From contig NC_052357.1 of NCBI RefSeq assembly GCF_009727055.1, positions 86,390,721-86,454,720 on the forward strand: a DNA stretch of 64,000 bases, in the 5' to 3' direction. Positions within the stretch are counted from its first letter, which is position 1; each line of letters opens with the position of its first letter. Positions 35,860-48,000 of the stretch are shown piece by piece. The notes beneath the pieces were generated by a model. The model worked only from the letters and a program-made list of their open reading frames with translations, was not told the DNA's origin and made no database searches. A program made the translations under genes and the position numbers. The DNA comes from Benincasa hispida (Eukaryota; Streptophyta; Magnoliopsida; Cucurbitales; Cucurbitaceae).

Positions 35860-36345
35860 GAGATCTGTATGTAGAAGAAGAATCAATGAAACGAGAGATC
35901 TGAGGGTTAGACGATAAGGTTTGAGATGAGAGATCTCAGAGGTTAACAATAGGGTTTCAAATATGAGGGTTTGAGATGAGAGATCCTGAAGATTTCATGA
36001 TAAGGTTTCAGATTTGAAGGTTTCAGATGAGAGGTTTGAGAAGGGTTTGGCGTTAGGGTTTTAGATCTAAGGGCTTGAGATGAGAGATCTAAGGGATGAG
36101 ATACGTGTGATAGAAATAAAAGAGAAGAGATTTGAGAAATGAGATCTGAGAGATAAGAATCGCATGAAGGTAAGGGGAAAGTAGAGATCTGAGGGATGAG
36201 ATCTCATGAATGAGAAACAGGGGAAGGAAAGGGGAGAGAAGAGATCTGAGTGATGAGATCTAGGGATGAGAATCGCATCAGTGAGAGGGGAGAGCAGAGA
36301 AACGTGAGAGAGAAAGGGGAAAGAATACAGACGTGTGAGAGAGGG
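35860..36345. repeat. Field of GAGATCTGAGGGATGAGAT-type repeats
   Basis: Imperfect 20-50 base units built from GAGATCTGAG, GGATGAGAT, GAATCGCAT and AGGGTTTGAGATGAG repeat more than ten times. The minus frame (36067-36369) is an S/F/P-rich artefact of the repeat. Confidence 0.8.
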
Positions 36346-36379
36346 TGTGATACGAAACATCCCCTCCAAATTGAAATCA

Positions 36380-37640
36380 CTGTTTACAAATCAGTGGGCT
36401 AGACATATGAAATGGGTGACATACAGAAACTGGCCCTCAAACACGAAGATGCTCGTCTAAACTCATCTCATATTAGACCCCCAAACAACCTTTAGGGTCA
36501 TGATTCTATAACTTATATGAAGTGTGATTGAAAAGTAATTAAGAAAAAAATTAGTTGTGGTTGACTTTTTCAACCATGAAGATGAGTGGGAAAGACATAC
36601 TTGTAAATTTTTTTCTATAATTTGGAAAATGAATACCTCATATTAACCCTTATACTGATGTAGATGGAAATATCGAGGTCTTAATTTTATGAAAGTTTCA
36701 ATGGATGTTTGAGAAAAATTATGAAAGCAATAAATTTTAAAAATAAATTTATGCTAGTAAATAAACATTTTATGATTTTTAAACAAGTTAACATATTTAT
36801 TATCTATATTAAATTTACATAGTGATATTCCATTGTTGAATTATTATGTTTCGTGGATTTTTTTGTGATATAATGAAAATATCAATTCACCCCTTATATT
36901 GATGTCGAACCCATGGGAACGTAGAAATATCGATGAAAATATGAACATTTCGTCGGAAATTTAATAATAAGCCCTTAACTAAGTTGAATTAAAATTATTA
37001 AAGGTTGAGACATTAGAATCTTTTATTAAATTAGAACGATTAGAAGTAGGTTTTGGAGTTTAAATTTTAAAAATTGCCTAATTCTAAACTTAAAACTCAA
37101 TCCCTTTACATTGTATTTAATGATTTAACATTGGGGGCATTTAAGTAAATAGTGTTCAATTATTTTCATATTGGTAATTTATTCTAATATATTTATTTAA
37201 GATTTTATGTGATTTGAATTTGATCTAATTTTCTTTAATCTAAATTATTCCACAAAAGTTTAAAAGTGATTTTAATAGATTTGCTAATAATTTGTTGTAC
37301 TCACAAAAATAGTTATTTTTTTTAAAAAAATACTTTTAACCCTTTCAAAATTAGTATTATCAATGTATGATTATGATTAACATCCATTGAGTAGAAAAAA
37401 AATTATCTTATGCATAATTTTTTATTTAATAAACAAAATAAAAGTAAAATTAGAATCTTTAAAAAACTAAAATTAGATAAAAACACCAAATCCAGTAAAA
37501 AAAGATAAAACACCAAATCTCCCTTTAGAATGCTAAATTCCATGAAATTATCATAAATAGCCCGTTTAAGTTTTCACCTTATAAAATTAACACGTTTTTT
37601 GAAAATTTATAAAAATAGCTTTTTTCATCCATTTCGGACG
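36380..37640. other. AT-rich DNA, no gene recognised
   Basis: It contains two related stretches (about 36650-36730 and 36885-36965) with CCCTTATA(C/T)TGATGT and AAATATCGA words, i.e. remnants of a dispersed repeat, and nothing coding. Confidence 0.5.
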
Positions 37641-37844
37641 ACCACTAAGAATTAGTTAAAAAAAACTTTTTCTAATGTATCGATTGTTTTGGGCCTTTTT
37701 GGTACATCTTGATTACACTGAGATTTGCTATTTTTAATTTTCAAAATTCCAAATGAGGTTTTCAGTTATCAAAATAGATTTTTCAAATTGATTCAACATT
37801 TTAAAATATTGTGGAAGATCAAAATTTTTGAAAAACTGGGTAAA

Positions 37845-38110
37845 ATTATGCCTGAGATATATACAAAATCTCGGTGTTAATCCTACCCAAGATTTTACGA
37901 GAAAGTTCAAATATATGAATTTCGGTGTTAATTATGTTCGGAATTTCACCGAGAGCTTAAATATATAGAATCTCGGTGTTAATTGTGCCCAAAATAAATA
38001 TATAGAATCTCGGTGTTAATTATGCCCGAAATTTCAGTGAGAAAGCTCAAATATATAGAATCTCAGTGTTATTTTGTCCGAGATTAACATTGAGATGTAC
38101 GTAATCTAAT
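37845..38110. repeat. CACTA subterminal-type repeats (about 55 bp)
   Basis: Five or so imperfect copies of AATCTCGGTGTTAAT, TATGCCCGAAATTTC and GAAAGCTCAAATATAT words. Arrays of short direct and inverted units near the ends are typical of CACTA elements, where they bind the transposition protein TNPA. Confidence 0.7.
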
Positions 38111-39203
38111 CTGACGAGATGTATCGAGAAAGCCCCAAACAATCGAATTGGAAAAAGTTGATTTTTTATTAAAATCTTGTGGTTGATCTTGCTCGAAATA
38201 GATTGAGAAAAACTATTTTATCGAGTTTTTAAAAGAATGCTAGTTTTATAAGATAAAAACTTAAATGTGTTATTTTTTTACCATTTCTCCTAAATCCTAC
38301 TTCCCTTTTTCAAGTCCCATTCAGCCATCGACTCCCGAAACATACCAAACACCGAACACTAAATTGATCTCATTCTCACCATCACCGTTTCACAATCCAT
38401 TGATCGGCGACCAAAGCTTCGCGATTTACGGTCCATTGACCAACGATTGCCTAGCCCTCCGACCAAGCGTCTTTCCTTCTGTCCTCAAACTCAAGGCTTC
38501 ATAGGATTTGTCATCAGTCCTCACCAATCGATCTCATTCCCTTTATCCTCATCCCGCAGGTCTTCTGTTCTTCTAAATTGCTTCGATTTTTTTGTTCATT
38601 CTTGGTTCTGAGTTTTTTAAGGGCTTGTTTGATTTTGTAGCTTTTTACGTTTCTTAGTCAATTTATTTGAACTCAATTATTCTTTTGTGACATTTGATTC
38701 TTGAATCTAGCTTCTAGTTATTTGAAGTAGAAAGAATGAAGGACTATGACTTGGGGGATATGATTTAAAAATGAGAGGATGAAAGGTGAGTCGTAAGGAT
38801 TTCTTAGTGAGAATTCTTGTATGATTTTTTTTGTTTTAGCCTTGAATATTGTTTGTTTGTTTAGATTATAGGTCATAGACTTTATTGTAAGCACCATCTG
38901 TTCATTAAAAGTCCTAAAAGAAGATATTATTGGGCATTTGCATAATTTTCATTTCTAGCTTCAATAGTTTAGGCTTGGTGGTCATTGAAGTCTTGATACT
39001 CTTATTTGGTGTGAGCACCATCTGTTCATTTGTTGTGAGCACCATTTGTCCATTCAATAGTTTGCATAATTATCACTCATATTAGTACTCTTCTTTCTAA
39101 AGTTTTAGAGTCCTTTAACATAACTTAATATATATGATGTTCCTTTCGTCAGGTTTCTTTTGGATGGGGGAATAAACAAGAATTATATTCTCTAATATTA
39201 TCC

Positions 39204-40422
39204 GATGGACAAATCATGGATGACGAAGAATAAATTATCTATAGAATATGAGTTGAGTTGAAACATTCATTGAATTTGAGTTGCATCATGGTAATGGTTC
39301 CAATTTGATTCAATGTCCATGTTTAAAATGTGAGAATTGTATATCTAAGGATGTTTCAATAGTTAGGGATCGCTTGCATGTCAATGGAATGGAACAAAGT
39401 TATAAGATATAATTTTGGCATGGGAAAGATTTGACCACAGAGAAAGTTAACAATAATTCGGAGCATGAGTTAAATGAGAATTATGAAGATAATGACGATT
39501 TATATAATGTAATTGACATGGTTCAAACTGCTCAAGATCAATTTTCAAATGCACCCAATATGTTTGACACTACGTTCGACGATGCTAAGAAGCTATTATA
39601 CCTGAAATGTAAAAAATTCAAAAAGTTGTCAGCCCTCGTGAGATTGTACAACTTAAAGGTAAGTTAGATTTGGATGGAGTGATTGAAGTTTTTCGGAACT
39701 TTTATCTACAATAATTGAAATCCTACTTGAGAAGAATGAACTGCCAATCTCTATGTATGAAGCGAAGAAAACACTAAATGCCCTAGGTTTGAATTACCAA
39801 AAAATAGATGCATGTCCAAATGATTATTGCTTATATAGAATTGAGCTTGAAAAAGTAACCAAATGTCCTACTTGTAATTTATTGAGATGGAAGGTAGTCA
39901 AGAACTTAATAGTAGAGAAGAAAGGAGTGGCTGCTAATGTTAAGTCGTTGTGGTACTTTCCAATAGTTCCAAAATTTATAAGGATGTTCAAAAGCGTTGA
40001 ATATGCAAAGAATTTGTGTTGGCATGCAACTAATAGGAAAGTTGATGATATTATGTGAACCCAACTGATTCTCCATCTTGAAGGTTAATAGATTACTTGT
40101 GGCCAACATTTGGTTCAGAACCAAGAAATCTTTGTTTGGGTTTATCTATTGATGGAGTCAACCCATATGAGGATTTGAGTACTAAATAGAGTTGTTAGCC
40201 AGTGATTACTATAGTGTACAACCTCCTACAAAGGTTGTGCATGAGGAGAAAGTTTTTAATGTTATCAATGTTGATATCAAAACCAAAACAATCAGGATAT
40301 GATATTAATATTTATCTAGCTTCGTTGGTTGATGACTTGAAACTTTTAAGGGAAGTTGGAATTGAATGTATTGATGCGTATTGGGAGGAATCATTCACTT
40401 TGCGAGTTGTCTTATTGTGGAC
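39204..40422 (+). pseudogene. CACTA TNP2 transposase, N-terminal part, degenerate
   Basis: It starts MDKSWMTKNKLS (transposase-associated domain), shifts frame, and continues ETFIEFELHHGNGSN with the zinc-ligand string CPCLKCENC. Then come an acidic linker (39431 on), SMYEAKKTLNALGLNYQKI, a Cys-rich CPNDYCLYR...CPTCNLLRW block, and the WHATNRKVDDIM, LWPTFGSEPRNL and GYDINIYLASLVDDLKLL strings of TNP2. The frame ends at ESFTLRVVLLWT, exactly where the gypsy LTR begins. Several stops and shifts show inactivity. Confidence 0.9.
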
Positions 40423-42240
40423 TGATAGCTTCTAGCAATACAAGCTATTGCAACCTTTTACTTAGAATTATAAGGGTTGATGAGCAGAACATGCGTTGAT
40501 ATTGCTAAGAGTTCATGTGAAATAATGAAATTGCGTTGATCTGCTCTAAAAATCCCCGTTAACCCTATATCATGCGTTATCTTGCATAAAATGTCTATTT
40601 TGTAGTTGTCACAGGAATCGATCACATGCATTGATCCCAAACCATCGCAAAGTTGATCGCACACATTGATATTAATGAAAAAAAGTTGATCGTATGCACT
40701 GTCGCAACTACAGAATGATAGCCATGATAGAAGGATGATCGCAAAGATTGAGTGGAATACATTGATCCTTCAGAAGAAACGATCATGAACACATACCTTG
40801 GGAGTTATCAAAGAGATAAGATCATGATGACATTCTCACCTACTGCGTCAGTAATGGTAGTGATTCAGAGCAGGATTATCAAAGTTGTCGGCATTTGGCT
40901 CTATAAATAGAGCATTAGAGACCAAGTTCAAGAAATCTGGGACTTCTGCCTTGGACAAATTCCTTTGATCACAGACGAGAGCATGAGCAGAAATTCTTTG
41001 AGAGTTCTTCATTTACACAACTTCCCCCGATTGATGACCAGAACGTCGTCGGAGATAGATCTCGAGAGAGACTACTCCACCGCTCATCTATTGCACCACC
41101 GATAGCCTTGACACACATCTGATAGAAGCAAGAGATTGCCTACATCTAGCTTTCCACCTCTCTTCTCACCTTTGTATGGTATTACATTTTGGCTTAAGAT
41201 ATCAATATATTTTGTAATCAATGCGTCTCTTTAATTCCTTCAACATTTATTCTCACTGCCATGAGTTAAGTACAGATTGCAAGAGTTATCGCATACTCAA
41301 TCATGCGGCATAGAGATACAATGCATGTAGTAAACCACCGAGAGATGTGTGTTGTGCGAGTATAGTAAGTCAATCTTGTTTGCTTAGTGCGAGGCTATTA
41401 CAATGCTTGTCTATGAGCAGGTAGCTATAACCAACTGTCTGAGAGAGTAAGTGGTTGTGGAACTCACTAAGCAAAGTAAGAATGTTCCTAGAAATAGGAA
41501 TAACCTTATGCTTAACAAAACCATGTGTTATAGAGATATAAAGCATGTGGCTGACCACCGAGAAGTGTGCGATGCGTTAGTGTGGCGAGCTGGGCTTACC
41601 CTTGCATCCAAACTTAAGAACTTGGTGAAATCTCCTCCCCAACCCTACTTCTCNGTACAGATTGCAAGAGTTATCGCATACTCAATCATGCGGCATAGAG
41701 ATACAATGCATGTAGTAAACCACCGAGAGATGTGTGTTGTGCGAGTATAGTAAGTCAATCTTGTTTGCTTAGTGCGAGGCTATTACAATGCGTTAGTGTG
41801 GCGAGCTGGGCTTACCCTTGCATCCAAACTTAAGAACTTGGTGAAATCTCCTCCCCAACCCTACTTCTCTATGCATCTTATTACGCGTTAATAATTTCCA
41901 CATCTCTACCGATTCTCATAGTCAAACTTCAGTTGTTCAGTCTGTTTAGTTAGGAGTAGGAGTAGCACATTGTTAATCAACTTCTTTCTTTTTATTTTTA
42001 TTCTCCGCTTCAAATACATTAATTTACATTCATCTTTTAGTTGTAAGTCCTCGTGTTCGACCTCAGATCATCCCGAGAAACTTGCGATCTCATTATACTT
42101 GGCGAGAGAGCAAGAAGACTTGTGATAGGAACGCATGATCATCGCATACAATGCATACTGCATCCTCTTCAGACCAAAGCATGATCATTGCATGACCATC
42201 AACGCATATCAATTAATGCAAACAAATTATTTCCCCAACA
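40423..42240 (+). repeat. 5' LTR of the gypsy element
   Basis: Runs from TGATAGC to CCAACA. It aligns with 54194-55586 and includes an assembly-related duplication (41270-41869). A JOINT, GTCCTCGTGTTCGACC, lies near its right part. Confidence 0.8.
41270..41869. other. Duplicated LTR segment joined by a single N (probable misassembly)
   Basis: 41270-41653 and 41655-41869 start with the same 120-plus bases and end with the same roughly 100 bases. The second copy lacks 169 bases between two ATGC words. The 3' LTR (55075-55460) contains this segment once. The single N at 41654 is a scaffold-join signature. Confidence 0.9.
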
Positions 42241-42242
42241 AG

Positions 42243-42270
42243 TTTTTAGTGTCATTGCCAGGGATTTGGC
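42243..42270 (+). other. Primer binding site region of the gypsy element
   Basis: TTTTTAGTGTCATTGCCAGGG, directly after the LTR, resembles the well-known TGGCGCCGTTGCCGGGG phrase of plant Tat/Athila gypsy elements with a few C-to-T changes. Confidence 0.65.
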
Positions 42271-43065
42271 ATCTAATAGTTTGTTTAAGTTTTGTGTTTT
42301 TGCAAACACCCTTTTGGTCTTATGTGTATTGTAGCTTGTGCGACCAAGTTGCAAACGATATTTAAGTAAAGGTGCTGCGCCCAAATTCAATATTGACCTT
42401 GAGATCGAAAGACTATTTGTCGCATGAGCTAGAAGTAGTCTTAGGAGCATGGTGACCATCATGTGGCAATGATTGCTGGAGGCTCTGGTGGTCAGGACAA
42501 CGAGTCCCTTGACATATGCAGACAAGTTTGATCCCCTGCGTTGAAGAGTCCTTGCGGTAACTTCACTCCAACTTCCTTTCGGGACGCCTTCTACTCTATC
42601 TTTACTTTGCTTTCCTAGTTAACTTCTTTAGTTGATTTATTTGATTATTGTTGTTTTGGATTTACGGCTGCTTTTCTTGGACGTGGTGTTGCACTCGTTC
42701 CTTTTTGGTGTAATAATAATTTCCTCTCGGAGTCTTGTTTCGAAAGAAGAAATCTCTCCCTCATTCAACACATGACTATTTCTTCCGCATGAATTCTAGG
42801 AGTGTTATTTTGAAAGAAGAATGCTCTCCTTCATTCAACGCATGACTATTTCTTTTACATTAATTTTAGTTATTGACGCATTCACCACTCTGCCTGCATC
42901 TACTCTTTTTTTTTTTTTGTCATCTTGCATGCATTATCCTTTTGAAATTCTCTTTTGCCTGTTTGCCTTCTTTTGCGTTGATTAATTAGCATCCATGATG
43001 ATACTTATGAAAGTTCACTAAATCCACTCGCTAAAAGTCGCATGGCTCACTTCGCTTTAGTAGTG
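42271..43065 (+). other. Internal 5' part of the gypsy element, non-coding
   Basis: No gag frame is recognisable. A word pair around AGTCTTGTTTCGAAAGAAGA and AGTGTTATTTTGAAAGAAGA (42740, 42802) is a short duplication. The part breaks off at TAGTG where copia B begins. Confidence 0.6.
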
Positions 43066-43805
43066 TAAGAGTGTAATAACATGCAGCATAAGTAACAAGG
43101 ATCAATAAGCATTCAAATTCACTAATTTTGGCAAAAACTAAAGCATGTTCATCTAAATAAGAGGGTTTTAGATCATACCTTTGTAAAACTCTTCAAGATC
43201 TCGATCAATCAATAACAGTCTTCTCCAAAGATCACCATGAACCACCTCAAGATCTTTTTCACTATCCTTTTGGAGCTTTAGACTGAGTTGTGGAACTCAA
43301 GAACAACTTAAATCAATGTAAAACGCAAGGAGAAGCTCACCACAACACTCACTCGAAGAACACTTCTTCAGCTGAAATTTTCTCTTAAATTTTTGTAGAA
43401 TGCATGCCTCTAAATCACTCCATTCTTCTTTATTTATTGCAGGTGAACATGCAAAGAAGAAATGTGCAAAGCTTTGAGTTAATGAAGAAGAGGAAGCGAG
43501 TTTTGTGTGAGCATGAAGAAGATGATAATGGAAAACCATGAAATTCCATTTTGTGCATGTTTTTCCAATTTTCCAATTTATCTCAAAATCAAAACTTTGA
43601 TTTTAAAAACCATTTTGATTTTAAAACTGAAAAATTAATTTCATAAATTAATTTAAAAGATACTAATTAATTTAATATCAAATATTAAATTAATTTTTGC
43701 ACAAATCCATCTTCATATATTTAAATCATATTTAAATATATATTCTCCTATTTCGTTTAATTTTAATTTGAACGTTTCAAATTAATTTCTCAAACTACTC
43801 TAAAG

Positions 43806-43843
43806 CTGTCTCTTATACACATCTAGATGTGTATAAGAGACAG
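43806..43843. other. Nextera mate-pair junction adapter (sequencing artefact)
   Basis: CTGTCTCTTATACACATCT (43806-43824) is followed at once by its exact reverse complement (43825-43843). This is the 19-base Tn5 mosaic end in the back-to-back arrangement formed in Nextera mate-pair libraries. It is absent from the partner LTR. Confidence 0.97.
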
Positions 43844-44029
43844 AAACGAGAGATTAACCTGCGGTGCGCTACGCCCGGCAACTCATCAAGCAATTTCTTT
43901 GCGCTTTCATTTCAGTGATGAGGTCGCAAAGAGGGAAGTAGGGCTCCTATTGACTAAAGGTGGATTCTTCGCTTTCCTTTAGAATGAAAGTCGCTATTCA
44001 GCCCCTACTACTGACTTTTGACTGCTCGC
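43844..44029. other. Foreign segment behind the adapter, origin unknown
   Basis: About 186 bases of more GC-balanced sequence with no match to the partner LTR. LTR homology stops at AAAGCT (about 43806) and resumes at GGGCTCTAACGAT (about 44030), where the partner has only about 48 bases. It was probably carried in on a chimeric mate-pair read. Organellar origin is possible but not shown. Confidence 0.8.
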
Positions 44030-44966
44030 GGGCTCTAACGATTTAAGATTAATTGGCTAAACTCATTAGACCGATCTAACTCCCATTAATTAACTAATGA
44101 GACACTCCACTATAGCCCATAGTTGAACTCCCCTATAGATATATTATGTCCACTTTATAACCATAACAGTAAGTCGATCATTCACAGGTTGTTCGTAATC
44201 ACAGCTGGGTCAATATAACTGTTTTACCCCTGTGAATACATCTTGCTCCTTAAACCATTTGATGAACAATTCTGATTCATAACACCTATGAATCAAATCC
44301 TTTCTCTATCATGAGAAGGCGGGGCCCCGATTGTTCAAGACATGGAATCAGTACTTAAGAGAACAACCTATCTGCTAACTCTAAATCGGGTAGGAGTGAA
44401 TTCCATCTTGCAAGACTATGTTCCCAACTATTCATCCGGTCTTATCCCAAATGGGAAGCTTATCGAACAATGTTGTTGGACTACTCTCACCGTTTGCAGA
44501 TCAAAGGAAATTCCGAACAAACAGGAGTTCATAGCTAGCTTAGGATTAAGATCGAGTTAACCTAGGTTATTTGATAAATGAAATAGTCAGTTTTAACAGT
44601 AAACGGTTGTTATAAAGAAAAGTGACTATTTACGTGGTCAGTTTATATGCAAACTCATTGCATAGGATGCCCTCACCCATATATCTCATTTGTAGCACTT
44701 TACAACTCTTGTAACAACTACAAAATGGGCGGCATCCAATAGTGTTACTAGGATGAGATACCCAATTTCATTCATATACTTATTAGATCAGGCTATATAT
44801 CGTTAACTTGATCCTGTTTGTGTCTCTACATAAAGTTACAGTATTCAGACTATATCCATGGATATGTTTATTGGATTTTCATAATAAGATGCAAAATCAA
44901 CAATTTATTATCTATTGATAAATAGAATGTTTAACATGAACTGCGAGTTCTAGAACATTCCTAACA

Positions 44967-44980
44967 ATCTCCCACTTGGA
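44967..44980 (-). other. Polypurine tract of copia B
   Basis: In element sense TCCAAGTGGGAGAT directly precedes the LTR start TGTTAGG, as in element A. Confidence 0.8.
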
Positions 44981-45099
44981 CTAAAACTCCAGTGAGAACA
45001 AATATATACAATATAATGTTGAGAAACATAATGAAAAATACAATAAACTAGGGCATCTCTAATACTATAAATATTCTTCTACTTGTCCTAGATTACACT

Positions 45100-48000
45100 A
45101 CTCGGAGTCCCAGTCCAACTAGATGGCCCTCGAATACTTTAGTCGAGAGAGCCTTTGTGAATGGATCAGTAAGGTACCATAGATATTGTCTTCAGATGCA
45201 ATCTTTGTAATGATCACATCTCCTCTATGCACTATCTCTCGAATGAGATGGTATTTTCTTTCAATGTGTTTTCCACGTTTGTGACTCTTGGGTTCCTTCT
45301 AGTTGGCAACAACACCACTATTGTCACAACACAGTGTGATAGGCAGGTGCATATCTGGAACTACTTCCAAATCAGCCAAGAATTTGCGTTGCCATACTAC
45401 TTCTTTAGCATCTTCACATGCAGCCACGTATTCTGCTTCCATTGTTGAGTCAACAATACAACCTTAATGCTTCTCCAAACTATAGCTCCTCCATTAAGAG
45501 TGAAAAATGATCCTGAGGTAGATTTCCTCGAATCTACGTCAGTCTGAAAATCAGAATCAGTGTATCCTGTAAGGATCAAATTCTTAGGTCCATACACAAG
45601 CATATAGTCCCTCGTTTTCCTTAGATACTTGAGGATGTTTTATACAGCAGTCCAATGACTGTGTCCTGGATTGGATTGGAACTTGTTGACGATTCCAACT
45701 ACAAAGTATATGTCAAGGCGTGTACACAACATAGCGTACATTAAACTCCCAACTGCAAATGGGTATGGAATTCTGTTCATCTCCTCAACCTCTTGAGGTG
45801 TCTTAGGACACTGTTCCTTCGACAAATGAATTCCATGCCTAAAAGGTAACATATCTTTCTTGGAATTTTGCATATTATACCTTGACAACATCTTGTCAGT
45901 ATAAGATGCCTAAGATTGTGCAATGTTCTATTCTTTCGATTCCGAAAGATCTGTATTCCTAGAACATACTGAGCATCACCCAAATCTTTCATTTGGAACT
46001 GTATTGCTAACCATATCTTTAAGTCAGCAAGAAAACTTGTCTCATTCCCAATAGGCAAAATATCATCAACATAAAGAACTAAGAATGTTACATTTTTGTT
46101 GACTATTTTCTTGTATACACAAGGTTCGTTAACATTCTGTTCAAAGCTATAAGATTTGATCACAGTGTCAAATCTTATATTCCAGGATCTGGACACTTGT
46201 TTCAATCCATAAATGGATCAATTAAGCTTACAGACTTTTTGTTCCTGTCCTTTTTTTATGAACCTTTCTGGTTGAGACATAAAAATACTTTCATCAAGAT
46301 AGTCACCCAGAAAAGCTGTCTTGACATCCATTTGTCATATCTCATAGTCATAATATGTGGCAATAGTAAGAAGTATTCTTATTGATTTTATCATTGCAAT
46401 AGGAGAAAAAGTTTCTTCATAATCAACTCTTTCTCTTTGGGTGAAACCTTTTGCCACGAGTCTGGCTTTATATGTCTGTACCTTGCCAGTTTGGTCTCGT
46501 TTTCTCTTGTAGATCCATTTGCAACCTACAGGTATAACCCTATGTGGTTGATTTACAAGTTCCCAGAGTTGAAGTACATAGACTTCATTTCATTGTCCAT
46601 GGCTTTTATCCATTATTCTCTGTCAACATTTTTCATTGCTTTCTTAAAGGTCAATGGATCCTCTAAACCATCATCCTGTATGATATTTTGAGTTTCTGTT
46701 AAACCCATATAGCGTTCAAGTTATTGAATAACCCTTCCACTATGTTGAGGCATCTTCAAGTCTTGGGATGGACGTGACGGGACAACAACAGTTGTTGATG
46801 GATCAGATTAATTAGCAACTCTTGTTGATCTTTCTGTAGTATCTTTAGTCAGTTCTTGCAATACTAGTTTACTGCGAGTTAGATGATTTTTAATATGAAC
46901 CTCTTTCAAGAATATAGCGTTTTTCGATACAAATAATTTATCTTCTTGGGGATTATAAAACAATCTCTTTTTGTTTCGTTGGGGATCCTACAAATAGGCA
47001 TAATTTTGAACATGTTTCCAATTTCTTAGAATTTTGTATCAACACATGTGCTGGACAACCCCAGATACGGAAATGACATAAACTCGTTTTGCGTCATTTC
47101 CATAATTCATATGGTATTTCAGAAACACTTTTTGAAGGAACAACGTTCAGAATATATACTGCAGTCTGTACTGCATATTCCCAAAAGGATTGAGGTAACT
47201 GAGCATAACTCATCATAGATCGAACCATGTCTAACAAGGTTCAATTTCTCTTTTCTGCAACACCCTTTTTTTGTGGTGTTCCAGGTGCTGTGAGTTGGGA
47301 TTGATTTCCATGATCTACTAGATAGTTATGGAATTGCAAATCCATACACTCACCACCTCGATCAAATCAAAGTGTTTTAATTCATTTATTTAATAAATTT
47401 TCAGTCTCAGTCTTAAATTCTTTGAACTTTTCAAGAGTTTCAGACTTATAACTGATTACGTAAATGTAGCCATATCTAGAGTAATCGTCAATAAAACTAA
47501 TGAAGTACTGATATCCTCTTCGAGCTTTAACATTCATCGGACCATATATATCTGAATGTATAAGTTCGAGAGGCTCTTTGGCAGGAAGAACTTTGTCAAA
47601 AAAAGATCTTTTAGTCATTTTTCCCTCAAGACATGATTCACATGGAGGTAGAGAATTGTATTCTAATTAATTTAGATGACCGTTTTTAACCGATCTCTCA
47701 ATCCTATTGAGATTAATGTGTCCAAGCCTGAGGTGCCAAAGATAGGCATTAGGAGAAATTTTTCGCTTTTTATTATGAGTCTCAGTCATTTTAAACATCT
47801 CTATATTTAAAATGGCTCTTGCTTCGGTTGGTTTTAATATGTATAAGTTGTTATCAAGTCTTGCAGAACAAATATGTACACCTTTGAATAAATAAACACT
47901 TCATTACTTTCAAAAGATATACTGTACATATTTTCTAATAGACAAGAAATGGAGATCAAGTTTCTTTTCATCTTAGGTACATAGAACACATTCTTAAGCA

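Larger units (their letters stand above)
43066..44966 (-). repeat. 3' LTR of copia B
   Basis: In element sense it begins TGTTAGGAATG at 44966. It is 110 bases longer than its partner, mainly because of the adapter and foreign bases at 43806-44029. Confidence 0.88.

Noticed and set aside
36067..36369. 100-codon minus-strand frame
   Set aside because: Reverse of the GAGATCTGAG repeat field; peptide is periodic with the DNA.
37640..37645. CACTA string as the left terminus of the DNA transposon
   Set aside because: A five-base match is expected by chance and no matching right terminus or 3-base duplication was found; kept only as a weak boundary.
43806..43843. Real Tn5-like transposon end or hairpin
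   Set aside because: Exact back-to-back mosaic ends at a break in LTR homology match a library junction adapter; there is no transposase and no element body.
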